A DNA stretch of 64,000 nt from a bacterium (lineage in GTDB: Bacteria > Bdellovibrionota_C > UBA2361 > RFPC01), in assembly GCA_030431715.1 (NCBI GenBank), contig JAUIIO010000018.1, positions 1-64,000 on the forward strand, written 5' to 3'. The notes under the pieces are model-generated. The model was not told where the DNA came from. It ran no database searches and saw nothing but the letters and a program-made list of their open reading frames with translations. The translations under genes were made by a program, and so were the position numbers. Shown in pieces: positions 25,101-33,156 of the stretch; position 1 is the stretch's first letter; every line of letters begins with the position of its first letter.

Positions 25101-26593
25101 AGTGTAGGATCAAGTAGTACAGGCGCAGGTAAGAAGCAGAGCACCTGCGTGTGTCCCGGTGATGCTGTATAAAACTTTTCATCTTGATTGACATAGTGTC
25201 CATCAATGACGATGGAGGGAATATCAGCCTGATTTAAGGTAGAGGCTAAGATGTAGCTAAGATGTGTACACGACCCAAATCCACCACCTGTAAGAAATGG
25301 TTGAAGATTTGATCCTGCTGTCGCCATAACATCATCAAGCACTGGATGATTTACGTAGTAAATGCCTCTGACCGTGTAATAATCGACAATACATTGTAGC
25401 TTTTTTCTCTGACTCCCCTGCGAGTCCTTAAGCATCTCCGTCAGAACACTAGGTATGGCTGCTCCGTACTGACCATATTCTAAGATTTTTAGCTGTAGGT
25501 CGGATGGTAGCTGTTGAAACTCAGCTCTGTGAAGTTCCAGTTCAACACGAACAGCGCCTGAGGGCCACTGAACGTGTCCAATCCCTAGGCAGTCTTGAGA
25601 AATGCTTCCCGTTGTATTTGAAAGTACTCTATCGCTGCTATCAAAAAAGCGATGTCGTAAAACTTTCACATCGCCTGGGAGTGGAAGAGTTTTTGAATTT
25701 GCCCACCTAGTGAATGAAAGTGTAAAAGCCTTTTCATCAAGAGTCAGTGATTCCTGTGAAGAATCTGCTGTGTGATTGCTGAGCTCGTCGCCGAGGTCAA
25801 TAAGTCTTCCCGAGGTATCAAATGGCACGCTTGCTGATTCTATAGCGAGACGGATACAAGGGTCATAGTTTGAGTACTGATCGTGCGATAGTATTTGAGC
25901 TCCCGAGGCTTTAGAATATGGAGAAATATACCCGTCTAAGGAGTGCAATAAATGATCGTACGTATGACTTTCTACATTTCTGTCCTGAGCTGAACTCCTA
26001 CTTAGTACTAAGTCATTTCGAATTTCAGGGAGAGAAAAAGAAGTCCCTGAAGATTTATAAGTATCAGGGAGCTTCTCCAGTGCCTTCTCGATCTGGTTCG
26101 GGAAACATAGTGCAATCTCTCTTGAATATTGCCTGAGAGCGCTTAGTAACATCTGATGTGATACATTCTCCCCTGTAGAGAAGCTTTGATTCGTTAGCGA
26201 TAACCCGTTCTCTCTTGCCTGACGGTAAAGTGATTCGACTTGTCCGGCTGCCTCTATACTCCTCTCGAACTCTTCTGCATAGAGCGTAACACGATGTCCC
26301 TTCGCCCTTTCCTTGAGATTCGAAACGATATTTTTTACTGCTGCATGAAGACGGGGATCTCCTGATTGAACCGATTCGTAGAGTTCCTCTGAAAGAGATG
26401 CAGGGAGATGCCCCTCCCTGTCAAGTATTTCGACTTGCTCAAGTACTACACCTAATGCTTCCCTGTAAGCTTGCTCAGCAGAATACGCAAGGGCGCTTAG
26501 ACTAGTGTTCCTAGTATCTTCGTGCTCAAAATCATATCGTAAAGATAGCGGTTCGTGACTCATAAATTTTACACAGTAACAGTGCTTACGCAT
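22160..26593 (-). CDS. giant transglutaminase-like / DUF58 fusion protein
   Basis: A 1,477-residue protein joining two domains that normally sit in neighbouring genes. Near residues 430-500 is a transglutaminase-like domain: GGGFGSCTHLSYILASTL with Cys442, SPGHTQVLCF with His481 and LLDPTLW with Asp495, a plausible Cys-His-Asp triad. Near residues 1255-1300 is a DUF58 core: AAYSFGDDLRTVDWKATARGDRVLVKRFEDPDRNRHPREFCLRVDAAS. Between them lie ~700 residues of charged helices without motifs. No signal peptide or membrane span is seen, unlike most DUF58 or DUF3488 proteins. Two ATGs (26593 and 26563) are possible; neither has a ribosome-binding site. It may cooperate with the VWA protein nearby, since MoxR/VWA/DUF58 genes cluster in many genomes. 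Confidence 0.8.
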   Translation of the reverse strand: MRKHCYCVKFMSHEPLSLRYDFEHEDTRNTSLSALAYSAEQAYREALGVVLEQVEILDREGHLPASLSEELYESVQSGDPRLHAAVKNIVSNLKERAKGHRVTLYAEEFERSIEAAGQVESLYRQARENGLSLTNQSFSTGENVSHQMLLSALRQYSREIALCFPNQIEKALEKLPDTYKSSGTSFSLPEIRNDLVLSRSSAQDRNVESHTYDHLLHSLDGYISPYSKASGAQILSHDQYSNYDPCIRLAIESASVPFDTSGRLIDLGDELSNHTADSSQESLTLDEKAFTLSFTRWANSKTLPLPGDVKVLRHRFFDSSDRVLSNTTGSISQDCLGIGHVQWPSGAVRVELELHRAEFQQLPSDLQLKILEYGQYGAAIPSVLTEMLKDSQGSQRKKLQCIVDYYTVRGIYYVNHPVLDDVMATAGSNLQPFLTGGGFGSCTHLSYILASTLNQADIPSIVIDGHYVNQDEKFYTASPGHTQVLCFLPAPVLLDPTLWVTSTKSFDANLLKTSGIVEKLSEATPKEAFALGLEATAHCLHTNTSDQQAETSDGHNLRDDSASVRSSDIPGNSKSRDQMLRLRTLENIQTLLSGRSGAHDIIEELYSMKEKSYEAYCTELYFRERAGLTSNISAEEREVGEALYQAALRFEPPFGEEYLKQLLLSKYLDNINLLLEEKTADVAYELLENLFEHIDENRVHTGLASELLKGFAYGDYINPDEFPELRKRAVILSIHDIIEDAATQDLYEREPDIVNSLYKFGALPASLRAVAEDVFYECFSEIASTPRDWLRHLFAFSQYEQEGAKYLYSYMQGNAHKTLLKPLFEDSGRLTPLALIELRYISRERFHSIFKIDGSDSDMAFEDWATSWCISMRTFEDATGQRIPLLEEDNTENRLLFEDAIRAAPNTLFSAPPDPGHIELLRKIYHEQGGSEIVRFEFVIFYLIDCGAIHENFAMINWEQKNREIGTDKVEALEEVMKHILADLASRPDRSAYNKLCADLIQLYPNDIDGLKTHFHTLHQYSIKNGNSSKSIFDSFSDEEKNIIIQITHHHLFHDENSVVLKSKLIKGAASYYRKHVSDPEDLDFVISMVRLKMKLENDRSDRALIEDTLKEHRHDWDEDAEELSFMTLLCQIESSYISQLDRFYNIGRHIVEKGQIPLNTLPLSGHSVMVKPTRGRFATRPYTSSSDQLYYYLAAAGCCVALHSEVEANIFSRSKKIADRLINTPRLTGPSKGLKAETIDVAIARRRTTRSGQEVAELAAYSFGDDLRTVDWKATARGDRVLVKRFEDPDRNRHPREFCLRVDAASIVSDTEYPSKAIIDILGFLRSEVREGRSVELEISYANSILVHWSTQVLADLIRVDPSVVLNEMWIYGVSVGSVEVKLDQYFPNRTVQPFVRSSLSSHQVLACTEDSLARVKESGCDLSRTRMLKLRNDPRKPELGEVSVIFDSMHARVLSVNNSEKLHSSPLRSTLGENS

Positions 26594-26686
26594 GTTATGT
26601 TGTTACGGGGTATGATTGCGGAATAAGAGGTATAGGAAGTGCGTTCGAGATGCTTTCTGCGCTAAAAAGTGTATAAAAGCAAGATG

Positions 26687-28579
26687 TTAACTGCTCCAAC
26701 TGTCTCGTTCAATACACCTCTTCATGTAGCGCTCAGGTTGTAGAGCACGGTAAATATCCTCGTCCACAGGTAATACCTCGCCGCAGATCTCAGCAGAGAG
26801 GATCTCGGCGGCAAGTGGGCAGGATATTAAGCCACGTGATCCGAAACCTGTCGCCACATAGAGATTGTTAATGTATTCAATCTCAGCACGTTCTTTTGCG
26901 CGTTCAAAGTCTGGTACTTTTCCCAGTAGGGGGAAGCGATCATAGGTTGTTGTACGAAAAGCTACTCGTGCAAAGGTAGCAGACTCAAATCGAAACTCCG
27001 GACACCACTGTTGTATACGTTTAAGTATCGTTTGAGTGTCAGATTCAAGTGGTTTAGCGGTAAGGTTATGGTGATCATAGGTTGCGCCAAGTGTATGAAA
27101 TCCATTATCAGCAGGAAGACAGTATCCATCGTAACAGAGTATGGCAGAGAGATCTTTAGAGAACGGTTGCTCTTTGGTTCGAATGAGCTGTCCACGTACA
27201 GGCTCAACTGGAAGCCACGAGCTTTGATCAAACTGCTGACAGTCATATGCATTCGTTAAAATAAGAATATCAGTAGAGATAATTTCTGATTGATCGCTAT
27301 CAAAGACATGCCACTGCTCATTCTCGCGCGTAAATGAAAGGGCTTCAGTATTTACTGCTATATGATTTTTTAGTGAAGAACTCTGGGTGAGATGGTTGCA
27401 TATTTCTCTTGGCCTTACCCATGCTCCATTAGGGTAGAGGAATGCGCTAGAGGGAGATTCAATTTGAAATTGCTCCTTAATGAATGACGGAGTCACGACG
27501 TGAGCTATGTTTTTAGAAAGCTCAGTCTGATCAAACTTCTTAAGGAGCTTCTCAAGCCTCTGAGTAGAGGGAAAGTGGAGAATGGGCTTTCTATTAAGGA
27601 GTTCCTCTGGATAGGAGTTTAGCGCATATTGAAATGCTTTGAGATAAAATCTAGATGGTATCGTGGGTGAAAGAGTAATATACGGCAAAAGAATACCAGC
27701 AGGGTTTCCAGAGGCGCCAAGTGCTATCTCTGATTGTTTCTCTAGAATATGTACTTCAATGCCACGTCTTGTGAGACTTTCCGCGAGACAAGCGGCAGCC
27801 AATCCGCCACCAATGAGTGCCGCGCTACGCGGAAGGGGATTTGATTTTTTGTGCATCGCTTGCTCTGAGCTAAGCTTACCGCAAATGCTCTCACGCTTAC
27901 CTGCAAAGCCTTTAAATTTTGTAACTTCAAAACCAGACTCCTCAAACGATCTTCTGACATGCCCTGCTGCTGTAAAGGTACCAAATGTTGCGCCGGGTGC
28001 TGACAGGGAACTCATAAGGGAGATGAGTTCAGACGCCCACATCTCAGGATTCTTTCCTGGAGCGAATCCATCAAGGTACCACGCATCAACGACGGATCTC
28101 TGGTCGAGTTTGGCGAGCGTTTCTGCTGCGTCACCATAGAGGAGCGTGAGTGAGGCTGAAAGGTCGTGGAAGGGGATACGTTGTACACCAGCGAGAGGCT
28201 CGGTGAGCTTTGAAAGAAAGAGAGATGTGAGGTCAGATAGCTCAGGATAGCAAAGGAGCGCTTTCTCTATGTCTTCTGGCTTTAGCGGGTGTTTTTCGCA
28301 TGAGATGAAGTGAAGCCAGGTTGCTTTTTTATCCGGGCACTCATGCCATTCTTTAAGGGTAAGAAAGAAGTTTAAGCCGGTTCCAAATCCGAGTTCGCCA
28401 ATGGTAAAGGGGCCGCTGTGTGACTGCCATTTATCAGGGATCCTATTGGGGGTAAGAAAAACGTGTTGGGCTGCCGCAATACCTTCACCGGCAGGATAGT
28501 AAATATCACCATGGGCGGTTGATTCCGGAGTATCGTCACTTTTCCAGAGAAGATCTGGTGATTTCAAGGTGTAGCTCAT
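26687..28579 (-). CDS. mnmC: bifunctional tRNA mnm5s2U biosynthesis protein MnmC
   Basis: Completes 5-methylaminomethyl-2-thiouridine at the wobble base of certain tRNAs. Of 630 residues, the N-terminal half is the SAM-dependent methyltransferase (DIYYPAGEGIAAAQHVFL, IGELGFGTGLNFFLTLKEW, VDAWYLDGFAPGKNPEMWA). The C-terminal half is the FAD-dependent oxidase (SAALIGGGLAAACLAESLTRRGIEVHILEK dinucleotide fold; ASGNPAGILLPY; PVRGQLIR; LGATYDHH; GFGSRGLISCPLAAEIL). Both domains look complete. The ATG at 28579 is preferred over a GTG six bases upstream. Single gene, transcribed leftward. Confidence 0.96.
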   Translation of the reverse strand: MSYTLKSPDLLWKSDDTPESTAHGDIYYPAGEGIAAAQHVFLTPNRIPDKWQSHSGPFTIGELGFGTGLNFFLTLKEWHECPDKKATWLHFISCEKHPLKPEDIEKALLCYPELSDLTSLFLSKLTEPLAGVQRIPFHDLSASLTLLYGDAAETLAKLDQRSVVDAWYLDGFAPGKNPEMWASELISLMSSLSAPGATFGTFTAAGHVRRSFEESGFEVTKFKGFAGKRESICGKLSSEQAMHKKSNPLPRSAALIGGGLAAACLAESLTRRGIEVHILEKQSEIALGASGNPAGILLPYITLSPTIPSRFYLKAFQYALNSYPEELLNRKPILHFPSTQRLEKLLKKFDQTELSKNIAHVVTPSFIKEQFQIESPSSAFLYPNGAWVRPREICNHLTQSSSLKNHIAVNTEALSFTRENEQWHVFDSDQSEIISTDILILTNAYDCQQFDQSSWLPVEPVRGQLIRTKEQPFSKDLSAILCYDGYCLPADNGFHTLGATYDHHNLTAKPLESDTQTILKRIQQWCPEFRFESATFARVAFRTTTYDRFPLLGKVPDFERAKERAEIEYINNLYVATGFGSRGLISCPLAAEILSAEICGEVLPVDEDIYRALQPERYMKRCIERDSWSS

Positions 28580-28614
28580 GCGCACCGATTCTCAAAATAT
28601 GTTATCATAAGTAT

Positions 28615-28833
28615 ATGTCTGAGGGTGATAATAAGGATTCAAACAAGGTTTATCAATTTCCTGAATGGGCGCAAAAAAATTCAGGGCTCAGCCGATTTTC
28701 ACGGAAGCTGAGAGCGATAAAGGAGTTCGGGAAACGTGTAGCCACTGAGCGCGGCGGAAATGTAGGACCAACATTTTGGTCTGAGATCAAACGGCGTGTG
28801 GAAGAGTTAAAGAAGGATAAGAAAGAGGGTTAA
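28615..28833 (+). CDS. small charged hypothetical protein
   Basis: A 72-residue protein starting MSEGDNKDSNKVYQFPEWAQ and ending RRVEELKKDKKEG. It is rich in Lys, Arg and Glu, has no signal peptide or membrane span, and may be helical and nucleic-acid binding; I recognise no family. The ATG is 35 bases from the divergent mnmC start, with no clear ribosome-binding site but a TTATCATAAGTAT stretch just upstream that could be a promoter, so a leaderless message is possible. The coding-like composition supports a real gene. Confidence 0.55.
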   Translation: MSEGDNKDSNKVYQFPEWAQKNSGLSRFSRKLRAIKEFGKRVATERGGNVGPTFWSEIKRRVEELKKDKKEG

Positions 28834-28876
28834 AAAAAGAAGCCCCCTTATTTCCTTAAACTACTCGTGGCATACT

Positions 28877-28897
28877 TCTTCATGATAATCATGAAGA
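28877..28897. promoter_or_regulatory. perfect 21-base palindrome upstream of the CAP-domain gene
   Basis: TCTTCATGAT (28877-28886), a central A, and ATCATGAAGA (28888-28897) form a perfect inverted repeat 41 bases before the CAP gene start and 43 bases after the preceding stop. It could be an operator or, with the later T-run, a terminator for the small gene. Confidence 0.5.
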
Positions 28898-28937
28898 GAA
28901 CTTTAAGAATTTTTAGTTACTAGCAGGTTTTTTCATT

Positions 28938-29732
28938 TTGCGCATTCGCTCTTACGTACTCTTATTATTTCTCTCACTCCTCATTGAAGTTCCTGTGGCT
29001 GCTCTGCCGCGCCCGGCTCTTCAAAATGCGTCACTCACAGAGAATAACCGCGTGCGTTTAGGAGTACTTCTTCGCCGAAAAGTCCGAAATAGAAAAGCTA
29101 GGCTCCTCATTCTTCACTCGACTGATGGCACGCAGTTTTCCACCATTAAGAAAATCCCCCTTAAACGTTTTTACAAAAAGAGACGTTTTTCAGTGAACGT
29201 GCTTTTGCCGCGAAAAGGGCAGTCTTATTTAAGAAGTAGGATATCGTTACCGAATGGAAAAGTCGGACCTGTGGGGTCCTCGCAGTCTGTCTTTATTGAA
29301 GAGGAAGAAGTTGTAGACGAGACCGTTATTTGGCCAAAGCTTCCTGCTGGGTTAAGTGAGTGCCCTATTGAATATGAGTCAGATGCTCTCCGAGCAGTTA
29401 ATCGTCGCCGGGAAGCGGCTGGTGCGGCGCCACTTAAAGAGGACTTTCTTTTAACCGTTGCGGCAAGAAATCACACTATGAAGATGGCAAGAAAACAGAA
29501 GCTCTCGCACGAAGGTTGGTTTGATGAGGTATTATCTCTTGGTCTTGCTGCGAGTCACTATTCACAAAATATCGCCCATACCTTTCGAACCGGTGAAGGA
29601 GTTGTTACGGCTTGGATGCAAAGCCCGTCTCACGCTGAAAATATTTTACATCCCAAAGACGTGAGAACTGGAATTTCTTGCATAGCTGATGCCAAGGGCA
29701 ACTTCTGGTGGAGTCAAAACTTCAGCAATTAA
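28938..29732 (+). CDS. secreted CAP-domain protein (SCP/PR1, YkwD-like)
   Basis: An exported 264-residue protein. The start is a TTG at 28938, since the next codons form a clear signal peptide (MRIRSYVLLLFLSLLIEVPVAALPRP). A basic beta-rich linker is followed, from residue ~145, by a CAP domain: DALRAVNRRREAAGAAPL, LLTVAARNHTMKMARKQKLSHEGWF, SQNIAHTFRTGEGVVTAWMQSPSHAENIL and GNFWWSQNFS. The conserved His and Glu residues of the CAP cavity are present (LSHEG, SPSHAENI). Bacterial CAP proteins are extracellular or periplasmic and mostly of unknown function. A perfect palindrome lies just upstream. Confidence 0.9.
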   Translation: MRIRSYVLLLFLSLLIEVPVAALPRPALQNASLTENNRVRLGVLLRRKVRNRKARLLILHSTDGTQFSTIKKIPLKRFYKKRRFSVNVLLPRKGQSYLRSRISLPNGKVGPVGSSQSVFIEEEEVVDETVIWPKLPAGLSECPIEYESDALRAVNRRREAAGAAPLKEDFLLTVAARNHTMKMARKQKLSHEGWFDEVLSLGLAASHYSQNIAHTFRTGEGVVTAWMQSPSHAENILHPKDVRTGISCIADAKGNFWWSQNFSN

Positions 29733-29733
29733 T

Positions 29734-29885
29734 ATATCGCTCTCTCCGTGAGCTCCGCGGTCTCCAGTGTTTTATACACGTTCGTATTACTAGGAACGGT
29801 TGCCAGCGAAGCGGAATAGGAATCATATCATATATCGAATGAGAAATGTAACAGGGAGAGCGCGGAGCTCGCGGAGGGGGGATAT
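29734..29885. repeat. GC-rich imperfect inverted-repeat element
   Basis: The intergenic stretch after the CAP gene begins and ends with arms that pair imperfectly over about 32 bases: 29734-29765 and 29854-29885, sharing the exact core GAGCTCCGCG / CGCGGAGCTC. The ~88-base interior has no gene. The left arm includes CTCCGCGGTCTCCAGTGTT (29753-29771), an exact 19-base match to 4048-4066. The size and layout recall the nested inverted repeat at 56412-56548. Confidence 0.7.
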
Positions 29886-29922
29886 TGTCCCTCCCAGGAA
29901 GGCCCGGGAGGGACAGAAAAGG

Positions 29923-31536
29923 TTACGAGCAGGAACTTGTAACCAGTGGAACTTTGTCGGCTTGAGCTAAGTTCTCACGGTGTTGCTTTCTTACTCGTTT
30001 CTTCCATCTTCGTGCTACACGGTTGTTTTTGCGTAGTCTGCGAAGACGTTTTGCCGCCTGAATCCCAAGGTCCCTTAGTTCTTCAGAGCGAGCGATGTAC
30101 TCGCTGAGTTTGTCCTCGTTACTTACCTCAACACAGTTAATCTCTGTATCAGGGCAGGTAAGAACGACCTGAGGAATTGTCCAAGAGAGTACCCAGTTCT
30201 TGATCTGAAGATCGTGAGCTGTCGTACGTGTATCTTTCGCCCATTCTCGTAAGCGAGCTTTTCCTTTACGTCTAAGCGGACGAGTTATGTTTTTGATGAG
30301 GGCTTCTTGTTCTTTCGCGCCACCATCAAGGAGAAATATCGTGTCAGTAATATCTAGGCTGTCACAAGCATCACACGAGGTCCCATCACCACCACAATCT
30401 CCGCAGCGGTCAAAGATGAGGTCACTTCCCGGAATTCCGTCACACCCTATTATTGGGCTACAGTCTTCAAGGTCAGCAGGGTCGAAAACAGCATCGCAGG
30501 TCAGGTCACCATCATCATCACAGATGTATTTTCCTTCAACGCTACACTCATCTTCTCCAACGCTACAATCATCGCCGAGGAGCGGAAATGTTTCGTCGAT
30601 TTCGCCGTTACAGTTGTTGTCTACACCGTCACATTTCTCAACAGCAGGGTTAAACTCTCGTTCACATTCACACTTGTCGTTGTAGTATCCATCTTCACAG
30701 ATTCCAAGCTCTCCTGTGTCACACATGTCGCCGGGGAGCGTGGTTCCGTTAGGAACGCCAAGGCAATCTGAGCAGCTTTTGTTATAGTTTGGATCGCTTG
30801 GGGGGATACATTCCCCGCACTCATCGAGTACACTTCCCTGATTGTCTGGAAAAAGTGGGCAGTTACCATTTGTGGTAAAAGCTTCAACGGAGATGTCAGC
30901 AGCAATGGCGTTTCTTCCGTCTATGATAAGTTCGATAGCGCCAACGTTTTGAAAATCTTCAAGCCCAGTAGATCCGCCAGACTGTGCAAAATTTGCAAAA
31001 GGAACAACGGCGTCAGTATTTCCTGGAAAGCTTCCGTCGAGTGTTAGGGCGTATTCTGAAGCGCTTACTCCATTTTGGTTATGAACGATCAAGATGAGTT
31101 GAGCATCGACGTTTCCGGGGTAATCATAAAAAAGATTCTTAAGGACAAAAGCGGTACTAGAATCCTGAGTAAGATCAATTCCTCCAAGTCCTGAAGGGTT
31201 TACATCAGATGGGTTTCCGTCACCGTCCCAGTGAAGCTGAGTATAGCCTTCTACCGTTGGCCCCTGAGCATGCGCAAGATTGCTTGAATCAACAATGGTA
31301 GCGAGGAAACGGTTTGGGTCACCAGCTGTGGCTTCTATACGTATGCTTCTTCTCTTTCCCAGCACTGTGTTAGAAGAAACAGATACGCTGGTGGAAAAAG
31401 CCCCGGCATCTACCTGTGGAACAGTTTGATCTGTTGAAAAATCATCGATTGAAATTGCAAAAGATGATGAAGGAAAGCTCGCTAAAAGCAGGGTTATGAT
31501 GAAAGCGAGCGGGGCGATAAAACGCGTAGAAAACAT
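29923..31536 (-). CDS. secreted Cys-rich MopE-like protein
   Basis: An exported 537-residue protein, starting at the ATG preceded by GGAGAA, with signal peptide MFSTRFIAPLAFIITLLLAS to SSFA. Residues ~20-220 are beta-rich without cysteines. Residues ~230-400 are Cys-rich and acidic, including the MopE-type motif CDGVDNNCNGEIDE and repeated Cys-Gly segments (DECGECIPP, CGDCGGDGTSC), probably disulfide-bonded or metal-binding and common in secreted proteins of Myxococcota-like bacteria. The C-terminus is strongly basic (AAKRLRRLRKNNRVARRWKKRVRKQHREN). The function is unknown; MopE itself is a copper-binding surface protein of methanotrophs, but only the motif is shared. Confidence 0.85.
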   Translation of the reverse strand: MFSTRFIAPLAFIITLLLASFPSSSFAISIDDFSTDQTVPQVDAGAFSTSVSVSSNTVLGKRRSIRIEATAGDPNRFLATIVDSSNLAHAQGPTVEGYTQLHWDGDGNPSDVNPSGLGGIDLTQDSSTAFVLKNLFYDYPGNVDAQLILIVHNQNGVSASEYALTLDGSFPGNTDAVVPFANFAQSGGSTGLEDFQNVGAIELIIDGRNAIAADISVEAFTTNGNCPLFPDNQGSVLDECGECIPPSDPNYNKSCSDCLGVPNGTTLPGDMCDTGELGICEDGYYNDKCECEREFNPAVEKCDGVDNNCNGEIDETFPLLGDDCSVGEDECSVEGKYICDDDGDLTCDAVFDPADLEDCSPIIGCDGIPGSDLIFDRCGDCGGDGTSCDACDSLDITDTIFLLDGGAKEQEALIKNITRPLRRKGKARLREWAKDTRTTAHDLQIKNWVLSWTIPQVVLTCPDTEINCVEVSNEDKLSEYIARSEELRDLGIQAAKRLRRLRKNNRVARRWKKRVRKQHRENLAQADKVPLVTSSCS

Positions 31537-31657
31537 ATTTTCTCCAATATAAAAAACCGCGGACAATTGTTTACAGATCCTTATGCGGACACGTGATCCG
31601 CTCGGAATAATACTGTTTGAATTGTATGAAGATTAAACTTTTGCGCAAGCCCCAATT

Positions 31658-32599
31658 TTAGAAGAGCGGCTTCTTAGTTTTTGATTTTACAGGTGAAAGT
31701 GCCGGAAAACTTCGCTTGAGCTTAGGGTCCTTTTTAAGCAGATATGCCCCCACATCGCCAACTGAGGCGCCTAGTAGCTTCTGAGGGAGCAGACCGTGTT
31801 GGCAACAGTTCTGGCAGAAAGCCTCGGCTACCTTCGTGCCGCGAGTAAGGGCACGGTCAAGGTGGAGCGCGATATCAAACGGCGTAATATTTCCAGGCTC
31901 TTCAAGTTGAGAAAGGTCATACTCTCGCCCTTCAATGCGTGATTCGGCGTGAAACCTTAATGCTTTTACAAAGACTCTACTCTGAGGTTTGCCGCCATCT
32001 TTCTTACTCCATGAGGTAAATCGAATTTTGGCAGCGAGCGTATCCTTTAGCCCGGTCAAGGAGCAGACTATTCGATCTTGAAAGTACAGTATCTCATTAA
32101 GAGTGAGATCCCTACTTTTCATATATTTGTCGATGCTTTTGATAATCTCTACGCCATATCCTCGCTTAAGATCCTCTTCCATAAACTCTTTTGCAACGAA
32201 ATGGTCAGTTTTGGTTTCACTCGTACCGATACGAACAAGATCAAGGTCTCTGGGGGCGCGTACCCCGACGGGCTCGCCTAGGAGTTCAAGCAGAGCGAGA
32301 CGAGCAGCTCCCCCTTTATAAGCGTAGCCGGGAGGTGGTGAAGGAACACGTTCAAGAGATATTCCCTCAAAGGTGATGTGTTGTTGGTTTAGTGAGCGAA
32401 TTGAGGCTTCAGGGTTTTTCTTCCACACTCGAACTCTAAGATCGGAGAGTTCCTTAGTAATGTCGCATTGTATGTCGCTTCTGCCCTGAAATTCGTCCTT
32501 AATATGACGAAGCTGAGCGATAGCGGTCTGCTTTTTTTTGACTTGAGCGAGGGCCTGTACAATGTTGACAGCCTGATCCTCTAAACCTTTATTTTCCAT
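31658..32599 (-). CDS. putative nucleotidyltransferase-fold protein
   Basis: A 313-residue cytoplasmic protein. Residues 90-125 read PGYAYKGGAARLALLELLG then RAPRDLDLVRIG; a Gly-Gly helix start (Gly96-Gly97) followed by Asp118-x-Asp120 is the signature order of the polymerase-beta nucleotidyltransferase fold (as in CCA-adding or AbiEii-type enzymes). The segment LYFQDRIVCSLTGLKDTLAAKIRF resembles the post-catalytic helix of such proteins. The N-terminus is helical, the C-terminus basic. The ATG at 32599 is chosen over a TTG at 32614. It is divergent from greB, with 61 bases between. No partner antitoxin-like gene is adjacent, so the substrate is unknown. Confidence 0.6.
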   Translation of the reverse strand: MENKGLEDQAVNIVQALAQVKKKQTAIAQLRHIKDEFQGRSDIQCDITKELSDLRVRVWKKNPEASIRSLNQQHITFEGISLERVPSPPPGYAYKGGAARLALLELLGEPVGVRAPRDLDLVRIGTSETKTDHFVAKEFMEEDLKRGYGVEIIKSIDKYMKSRDLTLNEILYFQDRIVCSLTGLKDTLAAKIRFTSWSKKDGGKPQSRVFVKALRFHAESRIEGREYDLSQLEEPGNITPFDIALHLDRALTRGTKVAEAFCQNCCQHGLLPQKLLGASVGDVGAYLLKKDPKLKRSFPALSPVKSKTKKPLF

Positions 32600-32660
32600 A
32601 ACCCTGTGATACAATTTCTGCTTACTACTGTTATGGCCATCGACAACGGCTCTGTAACCT

Positions 32661-33152
32661 ATGTCTGAAACGAAAAATTACATCACACCAGCCGGGCTAA
32701 AAGCCCTTCTCAAAGAGCTTAAGCACCTCAAATCAAACGAGCGGCCACAGCTCACAGAGACCATTGCGTGGGCGGCAGGTAATGGGGACCGTTCGGAGAA
32801 CGGGGATTATATTTACGGGAAGAAACGGCTACGAGAGATAGATAGGAGAATTCGCTTTCTCTCAAAGCGTATTGAGACTGCTGAGGTAATCGATCCTGCT
32901 GTGCAGAAAGCGCAGGATATTAGGTTTGGAGCTACCGTTACCATTCTGGATGAGCAGGAGAATGAAAAGACCTATTCGATTGTGGGTGAAGACGAGACAG
33001 ATATTGATCGCGGACATATAAGTTGGAAATCCCCATTAGCTAGGGCACTTTTACGCAAAGAAGAAGGAGACGTTATTAACTTCCGATCGCCTCGTGGGGA
33101 GCAAGAGATTGAGATAGTTACGGTCTGCTACCAGAGTCTAGAAATTGAGTAG
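32661..33152 (+). CDS. greB: transcription elongation factor GreB
   Basis: Rescues backtracked RNA polymerase by stimulating transcript cleavage. The 163 residues show the N-terminal coiled coil with the acidic tip (GDRSENGDYIYGKKRLREIDRRIRFLSKRIE), which in GreB places Asp and Glu at the polymerase active site, and the C-terminal FKBP-like domain (IRFGATVTILDEQENEKTYSIVGEDETDIDRGHISWKSPLARALL and GDVINFRSPRGEQEIEIV). DYIYGKKRLREIDRR distinguishes GreB from GreA. Tail-to-tail with uspA, 4 bases apart. Confidence 0.96.
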   Translation: MSETKNYITPAGLKALLKELKHLKSNERPQLTETIAWAAGNGDRSENGDYIYGKKRLREIDRRIRFLSKRIETAEVIDPAVQKAQDIRFGATVTILDEQENEKTYSIVGEDETDIDRGHISWKSPLARALLRKEEGDVINFRSPRGEQEIEIVTVCYQSLEIE

Positions 33153-33156
33153 AAGA

